DNA of 8,005 nucleotides, from contig JAEZBP010000509.1 in NCBI GenBank assembly GCA_023427125.1, positions 1-8,005 on the forward strand. The letters run 5' to 3'. Positions 1-6,128 of the stretch are shown piece by piece. This DNA is from Pseudomonadota bacterium. GTDB lineage: Bacteria; Myxococcota_A; Polyangia; Polyangiales; Sandaracinaceae. Position numbers and translations under genes: made by a program. The stretch's first letter is position 1; each line of letters begins with the position of its first letter. The notes below the pieces were generated by a model. That model had not been told where the DNA came from. It was given only the letters and a program-made list of their open reading frames with translations, and did not search any database.

Positions 1-219
1 GCCGAGGAGATCGGCCTGCACTGGGTGGAGATCGTCCTCGTGGGCGAGGACGGCGAGCCGATCCCGCACGTCGCCTACCAGCTCCGCGATCCCGACGGGC
101 GCACCCACCGGGGGCGGCTCGACGAGCGTGGGCTCGCGCGGGTGAGCGGGATCCGCAGCCCGGGGGAGTGCCGGCTCACGTTCGTGGGCATGGACGAGGA
201 CGCGTGGGTGGCGGCGTGA
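1..219 (+). CDS. C-terminal end of a VgrG/PAAR-type T6SS module protein (partial)
   Basis: An open frame enters from the left edge and ends at TGA 217-219, giving 72 visible residues. It reads as one small beta-rich domain: HWVEIVLVGEDGEPIP, then a Y-x-L-x-x-PDG segment, then GRLDERGLARVSGI, and a final CRLTFVGMDEDAW. From general knowledge of the families, this 'W-V/I-E-I-x-L-V-D-E-x-G-x-P ... G-x-LDE-x-G-x-A-R-V-x-G-I ... C-x-(V/L)-x-F' pattern is the carboxypeptidase-regulatory/transthyretin-like tail seen at the end of VgrG-like spike proteins and related T6SS cargo carriers, where it is thought to dock effectors. The body of the protein lies outside the window, so spike, PAAR or other carrier cannot be decided. 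The next gene starts inside this stop codon (GTGA overlap), so the two are almost certainly translated from one transcript. Confidence 0.7.
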   Translation, partial: AEEIGLHWVEIVLVGEDGEPIPHVAYQLRDPDGRTHRGRLDERGLARVSGIRSPGECRLTFVGMDEDAWVAA

Positions 220-461
220 GCACGGACGACGAGACCGCGACGGAGCAGGGGGCGGGCCCGTCCGGGGCGGGCGCCTACGTGGTCCGGCGGTACGACTCCC
301 TCTCGTCCATCGCGGCCGCCCACGGCCACTACGGCCCGACGATCTGGGACCACCCCGCCAACGCGGCGCTCCGTCGCGTGCGGAGCAACCGCGAGGCGCT
401 GCTCGCGGGCGACCGCCTCACCATCCCGCCGCTGCGCCCGAAGGAGGTCGTGATCCAGACC

Positions 462-466
462 GGGGG
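462..466 (+). other. Frameshift site: run of five G
   Basis: The run reads ACC-GGGGG-CGACC. With four G the frame is T-G-A-T-H-R-F-R-R-R-G-V-P, which joins the LysM half smoothly to the downstream half. With five G as given, the reading frame moves to an Arg/Pro-rich nonsense stretch. The lesion can be placed to this run because the protein sense is good up to TG on the left and from ATHRF on the right. Confidence 0.75.
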
Positions 467-909
467 CGACCCACCGCTTCCGCCGTCGCGGCGTGCCCTC
501 GCGCATCGACCTCGTGGTGCGCGACGAGCTCTGGGGGACGGTCTTCGCCGGCAAGGCCTACGCGCTCACCGCAGGCGGCGTCCGCCACGAGGGGCGGACC
601 GACGCGGAGGGCCGCGTCCGCCACTGGGTCGCGCCGGAGATCACGCGGGGGGAGCTCGAGCTGTGGCCGGACACCCCCGGTTATCCGAGGCACCTCTCGT
701 GGCCGATCGCGGTCGGTCGCCTCGACCCCATCGAGACGGTGAGCGGCGTCCAGGCGCGCCTCGAGAACCTCGGCTTCGACTGCGGGGACGAGCGGGGCGC
801 GCTCGGACCCGCCACGCGCAGAGCGATCCGGGCCTTCCGGAGCCTGCACGGCCTGCCGCCGGGCGACGAGATCGACGCGCCGCTGCGCGCCGCGCTCCGC
901 GAGCGTCAC

Positions 910-914
910 GGGAG
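910..914 (+). promoter_or_regulatory. Ribosome binding site for the EEP-domain gene
   Basis: GGGAG lies 6 nt before ATG 921, inside the last codons of the LysM/peptidoglycan-binding gene. It supports ATG 921 as an independent start, coupled to the upstream gene whose stop ends at 918. Confidence 0.6.
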
Positions 915-920
915 CTGACG

Positions 921-2456
921 ATGGAGCCCGGAAGAGCCGGAGCCAAGAGGCCGCGCCCCGTCGCGGGGAGCGCGGATCACGACAACGCCTCCGGGGTCGT
1001 CCCCGTCAGCGCGCCCATCCGCGTCATGGTGTGGAACATCGAGAATTTCTCGAAAACACACCCTGGTATTGCCGCGCGATACGGGATCGCCGACCGCATC
1101 GATCTGGTCCTCACGGCGTTCTTTGTGGCGAAGCCGGACATCGTGATCCTACTCGAGGTTGGGCCCCGCACGACCGATGACGATCTACAGATTTTTAGAT
1201 CACTATATGATATCCATCTCACCGATGCGACTGGCGGCAAGCGTCTCGAGAAGTACGCGGTTCTAATTAAGAGTAGAAGCGTCGTCGCCCGTCGCGTGCG
1301 CAAGATCGCCCTGGCTGAAAACATCGTGGATTACCCGCGCGGCCAGCGGTATCCCGTCGAAGTTCAGCTCGCGACGCCACAAGGCACGCTCTCCATCTAC
1401 GGGATCCATGCGCCGTTTAAGGATGGGGACGCCAGGGCGGATGTGATGAAGGCGATCGGGAGACACTGCCGGAATGAGCGGTCCGTCGTGTGTGGCGACT
1501 TCAATTACAACACCAACGCTCAGGGGCAACTGGACGATGACCTAGGGCTGACCCACATGGGTCCCCTCGACGGGGGTGAGCGCGCGTCGACGTCACTGAC
1601 CCGGCGCGGCGAGGGTAGTCAGCCTTACGATCAGGTTCGAGCCAGCGAGGCTGCCGCGTCGCTCGTCCAGGGTGTATGCGTGATCAGCGCGGACGCGCCA
1701 TTCGCAAGAAGGGTCGACAAGCGGCTTGCGGCCGCGCGCCTCGCGCACCGGAGGTTGAAGACCGCGCATGCACGCGCTCGAGAGGCGATCAGTCCACCAG
1801 TACACGAGCGGCGTCTCGGCACCGCACTCGCGGATGGACCAGGCGCTGATGGGCCGTTCTTGGTGGCGGATCGTCTGAAGACGCGCAACGGCGAGCTCCG
1901 CGACCTTCTGTTGAATCGGCACGATGAGAGAATCACAGCGGTCGTGGAGGAGTGTTCTCGTCATCTGGATTGGATTTGCCAGGCGGCCGAAGGTGTCCCT
2001 GAGGTGTGGGACCCACTCGATCGGCAGAAGAACGCCAAGCGCGCGGCCGAGCTCCTGGGGCAAGTCGAGAGCTTGATCGCCGAAGCGCGTACCATCCTCG
2101 ATCGGTATGGGACTCAGGTGGGATCCGCCGACGCACAGGGGGGTGATATCTTCCGAGAGGCCCTGAGCGACCATCTTCCGATCTGGTTTACGATCGCTCT
2201 CTCCCACGGGCGGTTCGGCGAAGACGTGGACGTGGAGATGGAGGAGGCCGAGGCAGTCCCCGACCTCGACGAGCCCGACGTGGAGATGGAGGAGGCCGAG
2301 GCGGTCCCCGAGGCCGACGAGCGCGAGGCCCAGGCCGCGCCCGAGGAGCCCGACGAGTTGGTGGTGATCCACGAGGTCTGGCACGAGTCGGAGGAGGGGG
2401 CTGAGGCCGGCGAGCCGCGTCGGTCCAAGCGGTTGCGGAAAGCGCCGCCACGCTGA
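921..2456 (+). CDS. EEP (DNase I-like) family nuclease/phosphatase, candidate T6SS effector
   Basis: The product is 511 residues, with no signal peptide or membrane segment. All metal and catalytic motifs of the endonuclease/exonuclease/phosphatase fold are visible in order: WNIENF 38-43 (N39), ILLEV with E79, YGIHAPF with H163, CGDFNYN with D193 and N195, YDQV with D237, and SDHLP with D417-H418. The fold is normally about 250 residues. Here some 155 helical, charged residues (about 250-405) sit between the D237 strand and SDH. After the domain comes a strongly acidic tail (about 434-497) with two copies of a 16-residue repeat starting DVEMEEAEAVP, then a basic end, RRSKRLRKAPPR. EEP proteins cut DNA or RNA or hydrolyse phosphoesters (inositol phosphates, sphingomyelin), so the substrate cannot be read from sequence. 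Position behind VgrG-tail and LysM genes suggests an exported effector (inference). Codon use in the catalytic body (about 1025-2210) is clearly AT-richer than in its neighbours, which points to transfer. No immunity gene follows. Confidence 0.85.
   Translation: MEPGRAGAKRPRPVAGSADHDNASGVVPVSAPIRVMVWNIENFSKTHPGIAARYGIADRIDLVLTAFFVAKPDIVILLEVGPRTTDDDLQIFRSLYDIHLTDATGGKRLEKYAVLIKSRSVVARRVRKIALAENIVDYPRGQRYPVEVQLATPQGTLSIYGIHAPFKDGDARADVMKAIGRHCRNERSVVCGDFNYNTNAQGQLDDDLGLTHMGPLDGGERASTSLTRRGEGSQPYDQVRASEAAASLVQGVCVISADAPFARRVDKRLAAARLAHRRLKTAHARAREAISPPVHERRLGTALADGPGADGPFLVADRLKTRNGELRDLLLNRHDERITAVVEECSRHLDWICQAAEGVPEVWDPLDRQKNAKRAAELLGQVESLIAEARTILDRYGTQVGSADAQGGDIFREALSDHLPIWFTIALSHGRFGEDVDVEMEEAEAVPDLDEPDVEMEEAEAVPEADEREAQAAPEEPDELVVIHEVWHESEEGAEAGEPRRSKRLRKAPPR
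2229..2324 (+). repeat. Two tandem 48-bp repeats in the acidic tail of the EEP protein
   Basis: Copies lie at 2229-2276 and 2277-2324. The first 33 nt of each are identical except A/G at one third-codon position (gca versus gcg). They encode DVEMEEAEAVP followed by a diverged DLDEP or EADER. The near identity suggests a recent duplication in frame. The repeat lies outside the catalytic fold. Confidence 0.9.
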
Positions 2457-2483
2457 GCCGCTCACGCGGGCTCGCGGCGGAGG

Positions 2484-2501
2484 AATCTGACCGGTGAGAT
2501 T
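2484..2501. repeat. 18-bp near-perfect palindrome
   Basis: AATCT-G-ACCGGT-G-AGATT: the outer five pairs and the inner six bases are exactly symmetric, with only a G/G mismatch between them. It resembles a dimeric protein site in form, but it is not upstream of any called gene, and a palindrome of this quality can occur by chance in a window this size. Confidence 0.3.
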
Positions 2502-2623
2502 GTGTCCGGGGCGGGCGCTGCCCACGCGCTCGCGGCCGCCGTCGGGAGCGCGCGTGTGGGGGTCTCGCGGAGCTGCGCAGTACGCTCGGCGGCGATGGTG
2601 GTGGCGCGGTGGAGGGTCCGCCG

Positions 2624-2677
2624 GCTCACGCATCGCCGGGCGGGAAGGCCAGCGTCGCAGAGCCGCCGGGCGTGAGC
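2624..2677 (-). terminator. Possible 3' hairpin of the addBA transcript
   Basis: GCTCACGC (2624-2631) pairs perfectly with GCGTGAGC (2670-2677). Inside it a second stem, GGCGG (2639-2643) with CCGCC (2663-2667), can form. The structure starts about 8 nt past the addA stop in the direction of its transcription. There is no following U-run, so this would be an atypical or merely stabilising 3' structure rather than a standard intrinsic terminator. The right arm can pair alternatively with 2458-2467. Confidence 0.3.
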
Positions 2678-2684
2678 GGTCGGC

Positions 2685-5600
2685 TCAGACGTAGAGCAGG
2701 ACGGTCTCGACGGGCTCGCCGGTCGCGGCGGCGACGGCGCGGGCGTAGATGGCGAGCTGGACGGCGTGGGTGAGCTTGTGGCCGCGCTCGCGGTCGGTCT
2801 TGAAGTCGACGACGATCCAGCCGCCGTCGGGCTTCTTGTACGCGAGGTCGATGATGCCCTCGGCGCTCGTGCCGTCGTCGAGCGGGACGGTGATCGGGCC
2901 CTCGCGTCGGCACGCGCCGCGCGCCTCGGCGTCGGCGGCCTCGCGCACGATCGGGTGACGGAAGGTCGCGAGCGCGGTCTCGGTCGCGGCGGCGATCTCG
3001 CTCTTCGGCGCGGCGAGGAGCGCGCCCTGATGGCGGGCCATCGCCTCGACCTCGGCGCGCGTCGCGCGGAGCGCGCACTCGGCGAGGATCGCGTGGACGA
3101 GCGTGCCGAAGCGCTTGCCCGAGGGGCGACTCGGATCGAGCGGGCTCACCTCCTCGATGCGCGGGGTGTGTGAGGGGAGGGCGCTCGGGATCGCGGGGCT
3201 CGCCTCGAGCTCGTGGGCGATCTTGGTCACGGAGCTGACGCGGAAGCTCGGGGCCGCGCCGAGCTCGCGGGTGCTCATGAGGTCCGCGCTCCACGCGAGG
3301 TAGGCCTCGACCTGCTCTTCGCCGCCCTCCTCGAAGATCGTGGTGCCGCGCAGGCCGCCCTTCGGGACCCGGCCGAGGCCGAGCACCGCCGGATCCCACC
3401 AGACGACGCGCGCGCCGTGGACGCGGTGGAGGCCCGGCTTCACCGAGCGGTTCATGCCCCAGCGCACGTCTTCGGTGCGCTCGAGCACGCTGTCGTCGCC
3501 GAAGGCCGGGCAGCCCGGCGCGGGCTCGGAGGCGCGGCGCGCGCTCTCGTCGGGGTAGAGCGCGCGGTGGAGAGGATCGACCCAGCCGGGCTCGGGTCCG
3601 TCGCCGACGCAGGGCACGACGAGCATCTCTTTGGCGCGCGTCGCGGCCACGTAGGTCAGGCGCACCTCTTCGGCGTCGTCGGCGCGCAGGACGTCTTCTC
3701 TGCGCTCGGCGAGCTCGACGGGGACGCAGCCGGCGAGCGGCGCGGCCCAGAGGCGCGCCTCGGGATCGAGGAAGCGCGAGGGGCGATCGCCGGTGCGCGG
3801 CAGCAGGGGATCGCAGAGCACCACGACCGGGAACTCGAGGCCCTTGGCCTTGTGCACCGTCATCACGCGGACGCCGGCCGAGCGCTCTTCGACGGCGGGC
3901 GCGTCGACGCCCTCGCCGCGCTCGAGCTGGTCCTCGAGGCGCAGCACGAACGCGCGGAAGCTCTCGGCGCCCTGCGCCTCGAAGCGGCGCGCGAGCTCGA
4001 CGACGCGCAGCAGGTTCGCGAGGGCCTGCTCGCCGTTGGGCCAGTTGGCGATGCCGGCGTGCGCGCGGGTCCGATCGAGGAAGCGCGCGAGCGTGTCGGC
4101 GATGGGGCGGCGGTTGCGCTTGAAGTGGAGCTCGCGCAGCAGCTCGAGCGCGTCGGCGATCGGATCGCCGCCCTCGCCGAGCACGACCTCGCGCACCTTC
4201 AAGGGGTGGAGGCCGTGCGCCCTCTGATGGACGAGGAGCTCCTCGTCGCTGAGCGCGAAGAAGGGGCCGCGCAGCGCGGCGTAGACGCTGAGCGCGTCGT
4301 CGGGGTGCTCGATCGCGCGCAGCACCGCGGCGAGGGCGAGCACCTCCTCGCGATCGTGGAACGCGCGGCCTCCCACCAAGACGTGCGGGATGCCGCGCGC
4401 CTCGAGCGCGAGCACGTAGGGGGTGACGAGGTTCTGCCCGAAGCGCGCGGTGCTGCGGAAGAGCAGGCACACGTCGCGCGACTCGATCGGGCGCTCGGCG
4501 CCGCCCTCTCGGACGGTGTAGCCGCTCTCTTCGAGCAGCCAGTCGACGAAGGCGCCCACCGCGTCGGCGGTCGAGGGGCCGACCGCGTTCTTGTAGACCT
4601 TGCCGTAGCGCCCGTAGGGCCTCGGCACCGGCAGGGCGACCACGCTCGGCCGATCGTCCTGCTCGGGGCGATGCGCGCCGAGCGGCACGTAGCTCGCTTG
4701 GCTTCCGTCCTCGGCGCCCTGCATCAGCGGCTCGAAGGAGGCGTTGATCGCGCGCTGGATGTCCGGCGTGGCGCGGAAGCTGGTGCTCAGGGTGAGCAGC
4801 TCGGCGCCCTGGCTGAGGAGCTTGCGCTTCACCCGCTCGTAGAGCGCGACGTCGGCGCGGCGGAAGCGATAGATCGACTGCTTGGGATCACCGACGACGA
4901 AGAGCACGCCGGGCCGGGGCGGCGGCGCGTCGTGAGCGAGCGGGCCGCCGGGCGCGATGGGGCCCGAGCTCGCGAGCGCGAGGAGGATCTCGGCCTGGAG
5001 CGGATCGGTGTCCTGGAACTCGTCGACGAAGATCGCGCGGACGCGCGCGCGCAGCTCCTCGCGGACCGGCGCGTCTGTCACGATCAGATCGCGCACGCGG
5101 ATCAGCAGATCGAGGAAGTCGAGCGTGCCGCTCTTGGCCTTGAGCTCCTCGTACTTGGCGACGACGGGCGCGAGATCGCGGGCGAGGCAGGCCGCCAGAT
5201 CGGCCTCGGCGTCGCGGACGAAGGCCTCGAGCGAGTCCGCCACCGCGTCGCGCCGCGAGATCGCGTCCTGGCGCAGGAGCTTCTCGCCGTACCAGAGGCC
5301 GCGCCCGGTGTCCGACCAGATCTGCCGGTTCGCCCACTTGCGGCGCAGGTCGGCGAGCTCGGCCTCGAGCCCGTCGTGATCGCGGGGGCGCAGCTTCTCG
5401 CGCTCGTCGAGCTCGGCGACGAAGCGCGCGATGCGCATGAGCGCGCGGCAGAGGAAGTCCGACTCCGAGCGGCCGAGCGCGCCGAGCGCGGCGAGGCCGC
5501 GCAGGGCCTCGATGGCCTCGTCGATGCGCGCGTCACGATCGAAGGGCTCGCGGCGGAGCGGCGCGTCGTGATCGCGGCGGCCGACCAGATCGCGGCAGGC

Positions 5601-6128
5601 GGAGAGGAGCTGCTCGCGAGGCGGGCTGCCCTTGCGCCGCAGGACGCGCCGCACGCCCTCCGGCGGGCTCGCGAGGACGTGCTGGAAGAACGACGTGAAC
5701 GCGCGCGCGACGAGCTCGCGCTCCTGCTCGTCGCTGAGCACGTCGAGCGCCGGATCGACGCCGGCCTCCACCGGCCGCTCTCTGAGGAGGTCCGCGCAGA
5801 ACGAGTGGATGGTGCCGATGCGCGCGGCCTCGAGCTCGGCGAGCGCGGCCTCGAAGCGCTGCCGCTCCTCGTCGCTCGCCGCCGAGGCGTGCGCGCGCTC
5901 GAGCTCGCCGCGCAGGCGCAGCTTCATCTCGCCGGCGGCCTTCTCGGTGAAGGTCACGGCGACGATCTCCTCGAGCCGCGCGCGCCCGGTGCGCAGGAGC
6001 GCGATCATCCGGCCGATCAGCGCGGTGGTCTTGCCGGTCCCGGCCGCGGCCTCGACGACGAAGGTCGCGCCGAGGTCCTCCTCGATGCGCCGCCGCGCCT
6101 CTCCGTCTTGGAGGGGGCTCACCGTCAC
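2685..6128 (-). CDS. addA: AddA-like UvrD/Rep-family helicase-nuclease
   Basis: The product has 1147 residues, close to the usual AddA/RecB size of about 1150-1250. With an AddB partner it would process double-strand breaks for RecA loading in the cytoplasm. Superfamily 1A helicase motifs occur in order: Walker A EAAAGTGKT 26-34 (K33), VAVTFTEKAAGEM 56-68, GTIHSFC 105-111, Walker B FVDEFQDTD 367-375, GDPKQSIYRFRRAD 413-426, TVHKAKGLEFP 757-767 and TYVAATRAKE 825-834. The C-terminus is a PD-(D/E)XK nuclease: GTLVHA 1008-1013, GIID with D1094, VVDFKTD with D1108 and K1110, and QLAIYAR 1124-1130. All look intact. It starts at GTG 6128, overlapping the addB-like stop by 4 nt, with GAGGAAG 5 nt upstream; an in-frame GTG at 6122 is a weaker choice. 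The addB-addA gene order is that of Bacillus subtilis. Weaker alternatives are RecB proper (it would sit with RecC/RecD) or an AdnAB-type subunit. Confidence 0.9.
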   Translation of the reverse strand: MTVSPLQDGEARRRIEEDLGATFVVEAAAGTGKTTALIGRMIALLRTGRARLEEIVAVTFTEKAAGEMKLRLRGELERAHASAASDEERQRFEAALAELEAARIGTIHSFCADLLRERPVEAGVDPALDVLSDEQERELVARAFTSFFQHVLASPPEGVRRVLRRKGSPPREQLLSACRDLVGRRDHDAPLRREPFDRDARIDEAIEALRGLAALGALGRSESDFLCRALMRIARFVAELDEREKLRPRDHDGLEAELADLRRKWANRQIWSDTGRGLWYGEKLLRQDAISRRDAVADSLEAFVRDAEADLAACLARDLAPVVAKYEELKAKSGTLDFLDLLIRVRDLIVTDAPVREELRARVRAIFVDEFQDTDPLQAEILLALASSGPIAPGGPLAHDAPPPRPGVLFVVGDPKQSIYRFRRADVALYERVKRKLLSQGAELLTLSTSFRATPDIQRAINASFEPLMQGAEDGSQASYVPLGAHRPEQDDRPSVVALPVPRPYGRYGKVYKNAVGPSTADAVGAFVDWLLEESGYTVREGGAERPIESRDVCLLFRSTARFGQNLVTPYVLALEARGIPHVLVGGRAFHDREEVLALAAVLRAIEHPDDALSVYAALRGPFFALSDEELLVHQRAHGLHPLKVREVVLGEGGDPIADALELLRELHFKRNRRPIADTLARFLDRTRAHAGIANWPNGEQALANLLRVVELARRFEAQGAESFRAFVLRLEDQLERGEGVDAPAVEERSAGVRVMTVHKAKGLEFPVVVLCDPLLPRTGDRPSRFLDPEARLWAAPLAGCVPVELAERREDVLRADDAEEVRLTYVAATRAKEMLVVPCVGDGPEPGWVDPLHRALYPDESARRASEPAPGCPAFGDDSVLERTEDVRWGMNRSVKPGLHRVHGARVVWWDPAVLGLGRVPKGGLRGTTIFEEGGEEQVEAYLAWSADLMSTRELGAAPSFRVSSVTKIAHELEASPAIPSALPSHTPRIEEVSPLDPSRPSGKRFGTLVHAILAECALRATRAEVEAMARHQGALLAAPKSEIAAATETALATFRHPIVREAADAEARGACRREGPITVPLDDGTSAEGIIDLAYKKPDGGWIVVDFKTDRERGHKLTHAVQLAIYARAVAAATGEPVETVLLYV

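Larger units (their letters stand above)
216..918 (+). pseudogene. T6SS-linked LysM / peptidoglycan-binding protein, broken by a 1-nt frameshift
   Basis: Translation begins at GTG 216, overlapping the preceding stop by 4 nt. The first frame gives a LysM domain (about residues 21-72, YVVRRYDSLSSIA to GDRLTIPP) up to QTG. The sense continues in another frame (ATHRFRRRGVPSRIDLVV...) to TGA 916-918. Removing one G from the run at 462-466 restores a 233-residue protein. Its domains are LysM, then a beta-rich carrier domain (about 96-166), then a peptidoglycan-binding_1 domain (about 170-230; IETVSGVQARLENLGFDCG, then GPATRRAIRAFRSLHGLPP). This order, including the TGATHRFRRRGVP joint, matches a protein common beside VgrG genes in myxobacteria; that match is from memory, not a search. 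It lacks a signal peptide and may help load cargo or bind peptidoglycan. The frameshift may be a real mutation, a slippery regulatory site or a homopolymer sequencing error. GTG 216 is preferred to the upstream GTG 168, which lies inside the previous gene. Confidence 0.75.
2458..2679. repeat. 10-bp inverted repeat bracketing the convergent gap
   Basis: CCGCTCACGC at 2458-2467 is repeated in perfect inverted orientation at 2670-2679 (GCGTGAGCGG). The left arm begins 1 nt after the EEP stop; the right arm ends 5 nt before the addA stop codon on the map. Read in the sense of each gene, both 3' ends share the pattern TGAGC-(short gap)-GCTCACGC with the TGA being the stop itself, so each stop lies in a small local palindrome. 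A third, shorter copy (GCTCACGC) is at 2624-2631. The arms are directly seen; any function is unknown. Confidence 0.55.
2457..2684. other. Convergent intergenic region, no gene recognised
   Basis: This is 228 bp between the stop codons of the EEP gene (+) and the addA-like gene (-). One short + frame (GTG 2494 to TAG 2694) has a GGAGG at 2479-2483, but its product is Arg/Gly/Trp-rich, unlike a real protein, and it runs into addA; it is not called. No frame on either strand looks like an immunity protein. The region holds inverted repeats, listed separately, and no T-run typical of intrinsic terminators. Confidence 0.7.

Noticed and set aside
168..215. Upstream GTG start at 168 for the LysM frame
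   Set aside because: It lies inside the previous gene and adds a Gly/Arg-rich leader; GTG 216 gives the usual 4-nt overlap and a sensible N-terminus.
1593..2633. 346-codon minus-strand frame opposite the EEP gene
   Set aside because: No recognisable motifs; the + strand carries the intact EEP catalytic series over the same bases.
2458..2679. MITE-like element with 10-bp terminal inverted repeats
   Set aside because: The length would fit, but no target-site duplication flanks the arms and each arm is tied to a stop codon rather than to an insertion point.
2494..2694. 66-codon + frame with a GGAGG 10 nt upstream, a possible small immunity gene
   Set aside because: Arg/Gly-rich with a WWW run, no domain sense, codon use unlike neighbouring genes, and it runs into the convergent addA end.
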